The notes: a model not told the origin generated them from the sequence alone. 64,000 nt of DNA from Terfezia claveryi (GCA_015179025.1 WHUX01000063.1:186001-250000); one strand, 5' to 3'. Positions 9,656 through 21,825 are shown, counted from the first letter of the stretch. Numbers and translations: made by a program.

Positions 9656-12600
9656 ATGGAGAGGTACTTTAATCTTTTCTAGTTCGGTGGGAGATATATA
9701 CCTACAAGTGCGTACTTAGAGGAGTTGGGGTTTGTTATTTGGTCTTTGGTCTGTTTCAGGTTTTTCGAACCTTGCTTTTTCTTTCTAGAGGTGGGTTCGT
9801 CAGCCTGACGCAGCTAGGTGGATTTGCTTTCTTTCTCTTTTTTGGCTAGTTATGGCGAAGAAAGGGCTAGGGATATATCACTTGCTACTTTTTATATATT
9901 TCTTTTTGTCCCTTGCTTAGGGACTAGACTCGGTAAGAGATAAGAATACTGAATTGGTTTATACATCGGGTAGGATTTTTTTTCTCTTTGATGAATGATA
10001 TCGATGAATATGGTTACCTTGGGTATATGAAAAGATCTGACTGGCTATCAGAAGTACGTGCTTTTTCTTGGCTTCTTGGTTGTCTTAATGATATGGAATT
10101 CTACTTTGAATATGTATGTTGGTTGAACGTCATAACGTTAGATGTGCAGCGCCGTGAGCTTGGGGATAACTTCGGGGAGGCCTATTAGTACCTGTTGAGA
10201 CTGTGACAGCGAATACTTCGCGGTAATATCATTGAATATAGTTACTACAGATAGATCGATTTTTTAATTCGAAGAACAAAATTGAAGCTAAAAACCAGAG
10301 ATCGTGTGATCAGAGTGGTGTGAATCTAATAAGAAGTCATGACGAATACATCCAGTAAGTAGAACCTTTGCATCATGACCACAGCAAAGACCAAAATATG
10401 ATTAGCGGCCAACCCTGCAATCTTTCAAGGTATTATTTGAAACGGTACGATTCTAACGATGTAGCTAGCCTCATCACCCGTCACATAGTCTATCGCTCCA
10501 TTCTAATATTCTATCGCTACAAGTATAAACTCCAACAAGTGCTCTCATGGGCTGCTAACCTAAGATGCATTAACATTTGGGGGTTTTTCGTTTCCAACTA
10601 GCGCATTACCCTGAAGAGCGCTCTCACTAAAATCCAACAGCGCTAACAACCCCCCCCTGGCCAAAAGAAAAAGCCCAAGCCTCCAAACATCCCAAAATAA
10701 ATCCTTGATCCCCGATCACTCAAACCAAAGAATCTGATTACCCTCCCACCAGTCCATTTATGGTGGCACAATTGAATATCTGTTCGTTATTTTTTAGGGC
10801 CAATGGTCTAGATCGATTGAGGCCAAGCTAACCCCAAAGCGCACAACGCGCGGAATCATAACAACCGAGGAGAGAAAAAGGAGGGGAGGGGTTAGATTTC
10901 GATCGTTTTGTTTAGAGAATCAGATAATTGTATAAAAGTATTTAATTGGTTTGAAGGGCCCCCCCCCCCCCGGGGGGTGGGAGAGGGGTGGGTTATTTAC
11001 ATCCCCTAGGTAGATTTGAGATATAGATGGTAGTGGTGGGAAGTTACCCTGAAAAAAAAAAAAAAAAAATAAAGTTGTTTTGTTATAATGCGCCAAGTCA
11101 AAAGCACACACAAACCCCAAGCTTTCATTGTAAAATATGTAGACATCTAATATTCTAGACATAGAGCAATAAACCAAAGCCTACAAAAGTTGGGAGAAAG
11201 TGATTAACTACTTACTAATTTATGGGAGTCAGGGGGCGGGTGGGAGAGGGGGGGAGATCAAATGATATTTTATTAAAAAAAAAAAAGGGCGAGGTCATAT
11301 ATACTTGCATTTTTTCAGAAAAAATTTTTTTCGAATTTTTTACTTTATATAGGGAGTAATATATTACTATATTTTTTTTTCTCTTTCCATAATATCATCC
11401 AGATCAAATATTGACCTACTAACCTACCGGTACCTACAGTACCTAATGCAACACATTCCCAACGCAAACCAGACCGGAAGAAAAAAGAAAAAGAAAAAAA
11501 AAAAATATCTCTCAACATGGACAAAAGAAAAGAGAAACTCACTACAGTAAGTTCTAAAACAGTTTACAATAATATACCAAATTGTTACATTATGTAAATA
11601 CATGTGAACATTTATATATACATTCTCCGTAAAATTCCCGTGGTCTCATGTAGATAGATATGTACAGTATCTCTAGGATAAGCGTCAGAAGCACATCTAT
11701 TCGGAGGTAGCTGGTGTCTAGATACTCTGCTGAGCCCCGTATAGTTTGGCTCCACACTTTTTTTCCTTTCTTTTTTTTTTTTTTCTTTTGAGGCATAACT
11801 CACATAATGGCCTATAGTTCATGTCTCTCAAGAAAGCAATCCAGCACCAGCATTCCTTGAGCGAGGCAATCATAGTCCCTGGCCGAGGTGTAAGTTGATA
11901 AAAGACACATGATAAACATACTGTTTCCGGTACTCTACGGCATATATTGTCTCTGTTTTACTCATGACTCGTTGCTGACATTGTATGTGGTATTCAAATA
12001 TCTCTCCTCTCATAGCATCTAACTCAGCCGGAAACCAGTGGTATAGCAGTCAGAAAGTAAGGCAAATCCAATCTACAGTTACACTAGATACCTCTAACTG
12101 TATCCACTCACAAATATTCCTGTACTCTGTTTCGTACTTATTATGTGTGATCCAGTCCTATAGATCACCGATCGCTACATCGCTAAACGAACATGTAGAT
12201 TTTACCCTGAACATTCCCTTCCCCCAACATAAGAATATATCCTTTTACATGTGCAGCAAACAGTTGCAAACGCAGCTTGACAACCAGTTAAATTCCTAGC
12301 ATTAAAAAAAGGAAACCCTGTAAATTCCCCTGCTTTAGATACCTAATTGATATGTACGTAGCTTACCCATTTGTGTAAAGTTTTCCTATTTCGAGATTTA
12401 CAGTACCTACTGTACATACTTGGTGTTCCGGCGAGGTGAGAAAGATGGACAATCAAGAACGCAATTTCGTTTGTTGGGATGATATAGACAAGTAAGACCT
12501 CTACAAATTGACTTCTGCATCGATCATGCTCGAGACAGATCATGTACCGGTACCAAGTGGATCAGAAACTTCAAAATTGGGGCTCGAGGCCGAACATGCC

Positions 12601-12799
12601 TGTATCTGCCTGGAAGCATAAAGCTTATGCGCACTGGTCCAGTGCCTATGTTGTAAGTACTTAATACCAGACTGTTTATGGTTGCATATGCATAGGGATG
12701 CTGATCAATGACTCAAACATGGTCTCCTGCTCTGACGATCGCGTTGCCCTCCGCAATTCTCATCTAGAATTCTAGCCGGTGGAGTTTCTCTTAGCATTA
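9656..12799. other. gene-poor AT-rich intergenic region
   Basis: No gene is supported. Homopolymers include a C14-G6 junction (about 10959-10978), A17 (about 11053) and T14 (about 11769). GTAC-containing palindromic words (TACAGTACC, TACTGTACA) recur at about 11430 and 12400. The open frames here are short and composed of simple sequence. Confidence 0.5.
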
Positions 12800-13070
12800 C
12801 AGCATTTGACTACTCAACGAGATGGACTGCTCAACGAGATAGCCTAGCCCATGAGAGTTGGTCAGCGGAAGGTGGAGCGTGATAATGAGCTGGCAGACAA
12901 AGAGGCGAAGCGGGTTGCAAAGGCTGGGTCAAAACGCTCGGCCCCTGAACCCCTGCCTGACACCCTGCGGCCTGCACCTGAGAGGCATGTATTTAGTACA
13001 CTTAATCCTAATATACTCTAGTCGCTCGCATCTCGTTGAGCAGTCCATCTCGTTGAGCAGTCAATTGCTG
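12800..13070. mobile_element. 271-bp TA-flanked miniature inverted-repeat element with RNase H-like fragment
   Basis: The ends are 41-bp terminal inverted repeats (12800-12840 and 13030-13070) matching at 39 of 41 positions and starting CAGCAWTTGACT. Both sides are bordered by the dinucleotide TA (12798-12799 and 13071-13072), the target duplication of Tc1/mariner elements. Each repeat is built of two 17-bp direct subrepeats (GACTRCTCAACGAGATG), resembling paired transposase-binding sites. The interior carries a short frame reading NELADKEAKRVAKAG, which resembles the end of a retroelement RNase H domain. There is no transposase, so it would be non-autonomous. The Tc1/mariner assignment is inference from the TA and the CAG terminus. 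Confidence 0.75.
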
Positions 13071-16000
13071 TATGTCTTTCTGTGTGTCTTGTTGGATGTC
13101 AAGTTCAAATAAGGCAGGCCTAAGTACAGATCGGCATGCCATAGAGTAGCGTCATGTCATGCACAGCACCAAACGAACGGGAGTTCAGCATCAGTGGGAC
13201 CAAACAGTCAATCGTTTGCGCCATTGCTTGAGTCGGCAATTGGACGACCCTGACCAAGGCCCCCCGCAGAAGTTTACTATCATCACTGCTCCGGACGTCT
13301 GAAGCTTATATTCGCCTTCCGAAAGCTTGTCTTCGGAACCATAGCTAATTTTAAGGTAAGTTTACTAGGAAGCATCCGGCGTTTCAGAATACCGGATTTG
13401 ATGAAAACTCAATGTCAACACCAGACCAGATCTACGGGATGAATAAATTGGTAGCCTTATGCTGAGGAGTGACCAGTTCCCAGAGGGTACATTAAGGGAG
13501 AGTTTATCCGGACACTGCCTCATGGGAACTCCGTATAAGCTGAGATCTGTATCTTATTTCTTTCATCGTCATTCAAACGTACACGCGCGTACTCCAGGAG
13601 TCTTGTAGGTGGGCTAAATCAGTGCCGAGTATACCGCCAGGAAAGGCCATGGATATGATGAGGTGTGGAGCCTGGCAGACCCTTCCAAAGCCTGAATAGA
13701 CTCGAAAACTGGCAACTTGCGTATGTAGGTACCTGCTATGCAGAAATCGTACTAAATCCCTTCGCAATGATACACATCGTTTGGTCCAAGTAAATCCGAT
13801 CCGAAAGTTTGAAGCGGCTGCATGGTCAACCCGATGCGGCCCGTGACAGTCCATTCATATGCTTTGGTACTTTTAAGTGGACTTCCAATTATTTCGAACT
13901 CGTTCCTTATGAAAAGTCCCCCTGGTTTTCTGCCCCACTCGGCCAATTGAGCAGCTGTTGCTGGTTGTAGCCCCTATCCACTGGTGCTGTAGGATCTACC
14001 AATCATAGATGCGAAAAAACAAGTCAAGAAGGCTTCTGGCAGCTTCGATTTCAGGTGAGTGGGTCCAGATTCAAGTAAATCCCTAATTCGGCGTAGATAC
14101 CCAAATAAGATTTGAGATCGGGATAGAAATATTCGCGCGTCTAAGGACGAAAATTTGAATATTGGTAACCATAGTTAAGTAACACGCTCCGCACCAATAT
14201 AAACAGACAGTCACTGATGTGCAAAGCTGTGAGCGTGTCAAAATCAATGTGATCGACATATGATGACCTACTTATAAAGTAGACAACGGCCGAGAAAAGG
14301 AAAAAGGGTATCGCGTATTGGCGGGAGACACAGTAGCGAAAGTTTCCTCTCATAAGATCCGCTGTAGATCTATCGACTAGGTGCAGTTGGTAGAGGGCAC
14401 GAAATGAACTATTTTGTGCGAGCTCTCGCTGGCCAAATTTTCCTTCGTTCCCAACATGCAGCTTACATTTCTCAGAGGCCACTGGATAATGAAATCCATA
14501 CGACCCAAGAGTGGTGAACGACTGGCGTGTATCTAAGAAAGCTCGCTTCACCCTTCTTGTTGTGTAGGTACAGACGTACTACTGTGACGTCCAGATTCCC
14601 TGTTTCGGACCTGCATGTAGATGAAAGAAGAGTTTTCTTAATAAGCTTCAGCCCTCCCCATTGGGACTGTTTCTGATGGTGGCAAGCAGCTGGACTTCTG
14701 GGCCTTCACTGAGCTCAATCCCAGTAATTTCTTTACTTTACCATTGACTCGGATACTTGCCCAAGCTGATAAGTATACTGGACTACTACATGGTGGCGAT
14801 GATAAAACACACCTTCTATGCTTGGCTGCATGTAGCCCTCTACCCCGAGGAGACTCCACAGTTCGACTGGTGGGGATATATCGGAGTTGACTGAAATTTA
14901 ATTTCGATGCCCGTCTCCACTACCGCAATATATCCGTACCCGGGATGCCTTCCTTCGGTCACGGAATCTTAAGGGGGAAAAAATCGACCGTAGGGCAGCG
15001 GAGCAGCCTACCCATGCCGCTCCTGGGGTTTCGTTTAGCTGCAAGGGGCATCTGGGGTCCTGCCTGTTGCTTAATCCGATATCCATATTAGCAAGGTAGC
15101 TATAGAATTATGAAGGAGATGTGGGCGAGAACGAACATCTTGACCTAGGCCCAGCTATTAGGTGCAATAGATGCATAGGTGACAGGACTGTGGTAATTTT
15201 TAACAATAGCCAGGGGTGAGTGTTGGCAAACATTAACGTTGTCTCTCATTGTTAGACTATCTCTGTTGGTAGATGGCCATTAGTCTGGCTTGGATGGCCA
15301 TGAGTGATGGCTGTCTCTCACCCAAGAAAACGCTGATGCCGCCATGGTAGTACCGCCATGTGTCCCGTGCATATGTAGATGAGGAATGTTATCTTGCACT
15401 GACACTAGAGTGATACGATCACTTGAGATCTTGACCTCAGTTTGTGTATACCCCATTAGGCGGGGCTGTTATGCAGACCAGAAGCACGAGACTACAACCA
15501 GACTACCGTGTATACATTACATTGCACAACTCACCTTTGATTGACCCCTATCCTCGCCCTCACAGGCCACCTTAGCAAAGGATATCCCACCTAATAAGCA
15601 GTTGTAGGCTTTCGAAGATGAACCTATACTGTAGTCGTTTAATATACCCGCAACTTCTTTTTCTGAATTTTATGTTTGTGGCTGCAAGCATGCATGGATT
15701 AGACCAACAACGTCGTGCTTCCTCCTCCCCCTCCGCCCTTACCCTGGTTTCTCCTGGCCCATAGTCGAAGAGGGTCACATTCCCCACAGCTTTTTCAAGC
15801 TCCCGCCCCGGGGCCCAATATCGGCGTGTTGGAATCCTGTGCCATTGAGTTTAGGCCTGGATGCTGTGTGTCCTCCACCCTCCCCCCTTACTACCATTGC
15901 AGTTGTTTCAGGGAGCGTTGAAGTTTAGGATACCAGTAAGCTCCAGCTAATTTTTTGTACCGAGACTCAGATTCCTGACTATCCCGCGCCGACTGCGGGT

Positions 16001-17080
16001 TTCTGGAAGTCGAGGCCAGTAATGGTCATGGGCCTAGGTGTGCTTTTGGTCCCTGTATACGTATATCTAGCCAAGGAACCCTACTTCGTTGATGCCATGG
16101 GCCCCACTCCAAATACGAAACGGGTCTGCGCTTCCAGTGTTTGTCAATTTAATCTTCAGTAGTTTTATAGAGATGTGCTGACAAGCATTCACCCTGCCGT
16201 ATTCCTTCCCGCGGCACCATATATGCTTGTTATTCTCGTCGGGTCGATAGAGTGCGGGTTATCCAACCTATCGGTGGACGGGTGAAAACCACCCCACCAA
16301 GCCCAAGCCCGTATTGCCTTATCATCGCAATCGTCGTCCTCTCTATCTACACCGAAGCACCTATTTGAAGTGTATCTATAGCATTGTGGAAGCGAGGATA
16401 CTATCTACGGCAAGGCCAAACATATGCAGAAAATATATGAACTGAAACATCTGTATAACGATAATAATAGATGGTACCATTGCACTATGTCGAATCTGGC
16501 TATTGATTGTCTGCTCTCTTGCTGCATTTTTTTTTTTGCAATTGCATCCTTAATGAAAAAGTCTCCATAAGGGGAAGATTAATCAAATTTATACCCCGAG
16601 AATATTATATAATAATAGCCAATAACAATGGAGGTTGGTGTGCGGTATCCTGAGGAGTGGCCACCGCTTACCTATTGGGATCGGTCCTTTGGACTGTGAG
16701 AAATCTCTGCTGTACGGCGGGTAGTCTGGTAATTAGGTGGCACTACCACCGGCTACATTTTCTAGGCTCGTGTTGCGTTGTATACCAAAGGATCTCACCA
16801 AAAATTTGATACATAGGTAATGCCCTCCCTGATAACCGAGTTTCAACTCACTTTGCAGCCCGTTCATCAAAACTGATGACCAGCCTCCGAGCCCACGTCT
16901 CAAGCACATATTCGCAATTTCTTTCAATTGGCAACTCTCGTTGACCGAAAGACTCTACAACTGCACCCTCTGACGGTTCTTCGTGGCATTACTTCCAGTA
17001 CTATCTTGGATTCCACCTAAAATAGCAGTAATATAATATCTAAAGGCGTTGGGAGCTATAAAGAGACAGAGGAGGACGAA
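13071..17080. other. 4-kb region without a resolvable gene; two isolated exon-like open segments
   Basis: I cannot build a gene here. Two segments look more coding than the rest: 13752-13973 on the minus strand (includes GGLFIRNEFEIIGSPLKS) and 14645-14890 on the plus strand (includes DFWAFTELNPSNFFTLPLTR). Neither has a start codon or recognised family. A minus-strand open frame at 14141-14551 starts only at GTG. These could be exons of degraded genes. The rest is unremarkable AT-rich DNA. Confidence 0.4.
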
Positions 17081-19040
17081 ATGGTTGTGTCCTTTTTTCC
17101 TCAAGTGAAACATACACCCGATATTAGAAAGAACCCAGGTAAGTTTTTCATCTCCTGTAACTCTCAATCACAGCTTGAGTTGAAATTAATTCGGATTATG
17201 AATTTCAGAAAAATATAAAAGTGATGTTTGGGCCAAGGCATGGCTAGCAAAGAAAGTCTCTGCCATCTGGCGAATGGCCGCCACAAGGCAGAAAAGACTT
17301 AAGAAACACGAGGAACCATCTTATTCTCCATCAGAGCCCGATGTGAACGAAGGCTTCTCAGAGCTCTACAGAGTCTGCTGTGTTCTGAGCCGTATCCCTC
17401 TTACTACGTTTACTGCGGGAAATTCAACATATCATAATGTTAAATGGCCTATACAGAAACTAGGGTCCGATTATGCCTTGACCGTACCATCGCCATATAG
17501 CACAGATATAAGACTTGATGTAGCAATCGACCTCAGCGATCTCCTTTGCAAACTTCCCGATACAATGAAGACAATTTATGAGAAAGCAGACCCAAAGAAG
17601 CTGATTAATCTAATGCTTCCTGAGGGTGTAATTGGCAGGGAGGCTCGCAAGGTGGCAGCAGCCTTTTGGCTTTGGTTATGCATAACGGATGGTGAGTCTT
17701 ATATTGCAACCCTCAGCCTTAACTATCATGGCCTTATAGATTGTGAGCAGATATCTTAGAAGCTATGGAAATGGATGAAGATTTCGTTCAAGGAAGTAAG
17801 TAACCTAGAGATTTCTCATAAGGCTCTTACCCTGAAATCATCGCAGTCAACGACATGCATGCCGCTTTAGCCGGGAGCACCAACACTGCCCAGTACGATA
17901 ACAACTCGCAGATCAGTTTTATAACACATCTCTTCCGTGACATGGTCTATGATACGGTCTTACAAGATAAGGATTCTAAGGATTCGGAAATTCAATGGCA
18001 GCAAAATTTCATCGCCTGTGTTCAAGAGATTGCACATGCATTTACTTTTGAACGCCCCCTCTTTAACACTGGCAAGAGGGTTATTCTCGAAGACTGGATG
18101 AACCTGCGGGTGGTCACAATCTCTGGTAAGTGGCTCCTAAGCGCCTATCATTTCGACATCTAACAAATCTAGCCCGCCCTTTTATGATTCTTGCGAGGGC
18201 CAGCCTCAATATTCCCGGTGGTATGAGTATATATGGAAATCCACTTTTAGATGGTTACCAGAGGTACACTGGTAAACAAACGGAGAGTGAGACTGAGTTA
18301 GTTTGCCTAGAAACCACTTTGCAATGCATATTAGGCTTGCAAAATGATATTTTAGGTCTGTTTCCACCTGCAAGTCCAGCTTTCATTATATACCGCTACT
18401 AACAGGACAACTAGAATTAGGTTGGGAAAAAGACAATGCCGAGGATTTGAACCTCAACTGCATTCAGATCTTGATAGCCCAGGGGAAGGACTCGACGAAT
18501 CCTACAGATACATACAAGCTTTCACTTACAACCGCTATTGAAGCCCATAACCAACTCGTTATTTCAGCAGTTAGCCGAGCCTCTGAGGTTCTTAGTGGTA
18601 GCAGAAACATTCCAGATAATCCCTCTCGACTGGAATCTTTAGTCCCATCTCTATGCTCGAGTGATGTTGGCAATATCGCAAATGGCCGGGTTAGCGCAGA
18701 AGCTTCTCCGGGGACTTCCACTGTTGACTTTTGCTCTCCCACCACGCAACAGCAACAGCCGAGGGAGGCTGAGGTAGACATTGTAGACACTGACAGCGAG
18801 GCAGAATTTCGATGGACAAGAGAAGTGTCCTTCCATTTATTTGGTCAGGCTGCCAAATTCTCTCAGTCAATTACGGAGATTTCGTGCCGTGAGGCACGCG
18901 CCGTAATCCATGACCAGGAGCAGATTGAGAGAAAAAGAATCTGCCAGTATATTAGAGTTCTCTTGAATATGGCAAATGGTATGGCAAATTGGATGATTGC
19001 CTGCAAGCGATATGCTGTCAAGAACAAGAGCGAAGATTGA
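17081..19040 (+). CDS. class I terpene synthase (terpene cyclase), divergent, 555 aa
   Basis: Predicted to ionise a prenyl diphosphate with three Mg ions and cyclise it. Six exons: 17081-17138, 17209-17691, 17751-17795, 17847-18125, 18173-18355, 18421-19040; all introns are phase 1, 47-70 bp, with GT-AG ends, and the total is exactly 556 codons. Splicing builds each family motif. Exons 1-2 join to RKNPEKYKSDVWAKAWL, resembling the NP...W block near fungal enzyme N-termini. Exons 2-3 join at the aspartate-rich metal site DDILE (180-184). Exons 4-5 give WMNLRVVTIS, with Arg283 as the likely diphosphate sensor. Exons 5-6 give NDILGWEKD (346-354), a full NSE-type triad. The C-terminus has WMIACKRY (RY 546-547), the closing motif of the fold. 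Odd points: about 190 residues separate NSE and RY, where about 90 is usual, because of a Ser/Gln/Glu-rich insert (roughly 400-490). The last intron has three in-phase acceptors; 18420 was chosen because it restores the triad. Substrate and product cannot be predicted. Confidence 0.8.
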
Positions 19041-21052
19041 ATGGATTTATGTTGAATGAATGAGGTGTTCTCTTTTCTCTCGGAGTTATTCTAGGTTCCT
19101 TTACGATACGGGGTTGGGGCGCATTGGGTTGGATGTGAACTGAGTGTTATGTCAGTCATGTCAACATATCCTATTTCGAATTCACTCTCTGTTTCCCTTT
19201 GTACTCTGACTTCTGGTTTCTTGTGTCGTACGTTTATTCCCTGATTAGCTGGGCATTATCTTTTTTTACTACCACAAGGCTACAAAGTAGCTGTTCACTG
19301 TTCAGGAAGGAAATCGCCGAAGTAAAGTGGTACTTTATTTTGCTTGTTGATCTCGCTCTATTTTGTTTTCTAAATGATCCAGGCCTTTATGGCTTAAACA
19401 GATCAAAAGCTTTTTGTTTGGGGCATTTTCATAGCCCCTTTTTTCTAGAATCTTTCATTAGAAGAAGAGGAGAATCAATTTTAGTCTGCAATTTTTCTCT
19501 GGTGCCTTTCCTATTTCGTTAATTGCTGCTTAGGGTTAGCTTGCATAGGCCAACGCAGACTGTGGTAGGCCGCAGCTTGGTACCCTTCTTTAGAATGGGT
19601 TGGGTGATTGGCGCCGACTCAAACTACTTATGTACGCGACACACGCGTCATCATAGCCCCATCTCTATATGAAACCAATAAAAGACCAAAATGACAGTAA
19701 CTCCATACCAAGAGGTTCGAATTCCATCTTAATAATCCCGAATCTTGAGTTCTTACTAATGTACATAAATCAATAGAAAGTCTACACCCTACTATTGCAG
19801 ATCCCACCAGGGAGAATCGCTACATATAAGTGTCTTTCTCATGCACTGAATAGCTCACCAAGGGCAGTTGGAGGGGCGTTGAGGTAAGTTTTGGACGTCT
19901 CCCTGAAAGCTTGAGTTCGGGTTTCCGACCCTGGCGGAATATACAGTCAAGCCTCTTATTCTGGGAAAGTCTTCTCATAAAGGAGGATGTCTAGTGAGAA
20001 GGGGAAAAAGGACATCCTTCTGGCTTTGAGAATCTGGATTTTTCCAATATGAAAGTGTATTGATATGAGGAGGATAAATCAATGAGATGGGAATCCAATA
20101 CAAGAAGCTCGACTGTAGTCAGTAACTTAATGCTAACGTCCATACTGCAGGAATAATCCGTTTGTAAGCCGACCACCATTTTTTTGATCTTACCTGCTGA
20201 GGGTAACCTATATATCACTGGCAAAAGCTCACATACAGATCCCCAAGGCCCCAGAAGTCCCCTGCCACCGTGTGATAGCCGCAACTGGAGTACGTCTCCA
20301 TCATCCTAACTCTCGAGCTCCCACAAATTTGCTGTTCTAACAATCCACATCAATATATGTAGTTCATCGGCGGCTTCAAAGGCTCCTGGGAAGCTGCTCC
20401 CTCCGGAATTAACCAATCGAAAAAACGTGCCCTGCTCAAGGAAGAGGGTGTACTATTCGATGAAAAAGGCTGGCTCCTTGATCGTGGGAAGCTGTGGGAT
20501 AAATTTAAGGTGTGAATATGAGGAAAGCAGGGCCTATACACCGATGCAGAGTGTATCGATTATTGGTTTCAAAGCATGCAGTTCCTATAGTTCCCTGGGA
20601 ATATTATCTGAATGGATACCTATATATGTTTAGATGTTAATTAGCTATACCTTGTGTGGTATGCACTGAACATGCTATCAACTGATTAATGACTTTGATG
20701 TAACTGTTAGTTACGTTTCCAAGACCACAGCGAAGCATGACCAGAGCATTTTTCCTGTAGCTCGTGGTTTACCCAGCTTGTCTAAGTCAGAGATAAGGGT
20801 TTGAGGTATGTTAAAATGCAGATAGAGTAGCTTTGTAGTTCTCGAAGTCAGGTATAAGGAATAGCAGCGGAGAGCACGAGGGCTCATAGCTCTTGTCTTA
20901 TCGTCATTTAAGGTTCGTTGTTCATCTTAAGTTACAGTTTCCCCCTACTCCCTTCTTTTAAACCTCTAGTCCAACTTTAGCCTCCTACGCTATGCAATAG
21001 TGTCCACCCCTAGGAAGAATGTGTTGAAGATGGAAGGACTTACTTCCGCACA
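19041..21052. other. intergenic region after the terpene synthase, one orphan exon-like segment
   Basis: Apart from the open segment at 20363-20509, nothing coding is recognised. A C-to-T-rich stretch follows the terpene synthase stop. No P450, transferase, oxidoreductase or transporter fragments were seen, so there is no sign of a terpene cluster on this side. Confidence 0.5.
20363..20509 (+). pseudogene. orphan exon-like segment (49 codons)
   Basis: A 49-codon open stretch is bounded by an acceptor-like ATATGTAG and a donor-like AAG/GTGTGA. It reads FIGGFKGSWEAAPSG, then a Lys/Leu/Glu-rich run (KKRALLKEEGVLFDEKG) and WLLDRGKLWDKFK. The amphipathic, charged pattern is protein-like, but there is no start codon or partner exon in reach and I do not recognise it. 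It could be a relic exon of a lost gene, or an exon of a gene whose other parts I failed to find. Confidence 0.3.
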
Positions 21053-21391
21053 TTAACCCACCACATGGTTATTTAGAGTGTTAAGCTCCACTGCCACATC
21101 TATACTATATCGTATTTTCGTTACCGGATGATTGTAGGAGTCCACTGAAGGGCGAGAAAGCATTGTGTTCGTGGTCAGCCAATTAGCAGCAGTCGAATGA
21201 TTGTGCACGTCTAAATAAACTTCCATACCATGTTTCCCCACAATATCGTTATAAGCCCCAAACCTCGCTAAAAAAGCAGGGATCATTCTTGGATGAAGCC
21301 AATAGTTTGTCCATCCCTCATTTTGGTGATGAAGGCTGCGGTTGTTACTCAGGCAGTTGGTGAAAAGGAAGATTGAATCCGACTCATACAG
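21053..21391 (-). pseudogene. terminal exon-like fragment of an unrecognised gene (113 codons)
   Basis: On the minus strand an acceptor-like TTTCTTTCTAG, with a branch-like TACTCAAC upstream, is followed by an open frame from 21391 to a TAA at 21055-21053. It reads LYESDSIFLFTNC, EGWTNYWLHPRMIPAFLAR and HGMEVYLDVHNHSTAANW, which look strongly protein-like. An in-frame stop lies inside the supposed intron, so the frame must be entered by splicing, but no upstream exon with a matching phase-0 donor was found. The only in-frame methionine near the front is at 21286. It is either the last exon of a gene with distant exons or a truncated remnant. I do not know the family. Confidence 0.35.
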
Positions 21392-21825
21392 CTAGAAAGA
21401 AAAGAATGTTGAGTAAGTACAGTGATCTTTTGGAAAGGAAGTATCGCATTTTGCTATTTGATAGAGTCCAGAATTGGTCCCTCACATCTGGCAATGTTTT
21501 AGCGTTCATCTGACAGCTCGCCGCTATATTCGGCCACATAACCACCTAGAAGGCAGCGTATCCCAGAATAGCTTGGTACGAAAATTGGCATGGGAATGTG
21601 CCTCTGTAATGCTCGCATCAAAGCCCAATCTTGATGCCTTCATTATTGGGAATTTACTGCCTGAAAGACACCGATCAATAGAGTGGTGTACCCTGGAGTC
21701 AACAGAGAAAAAGAAATATAGTAAATTGTTGTATTTCAAGTGTATTAATAAATTGGACCCACTAGGTAACTGTCCCATGCGGTCGTGAGACATGCACAGC
21801 ACCCTGTTTATCATACGTAAAAATA

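Noticed and set aside
17692..17743. Use of the TATAG acceptor ending at about 17739 in terpene synthase intron 2
   Set aside because: It leads to a stop codon after six residues and loses the DDILE motif; the CAG acceptor at 17750 keeps frame and motif.
19705..19730. tRNA-like string GAGGTTCGAATTCCATC
   Set aside because: The T-arm does not pair and no cloverleaf is present.
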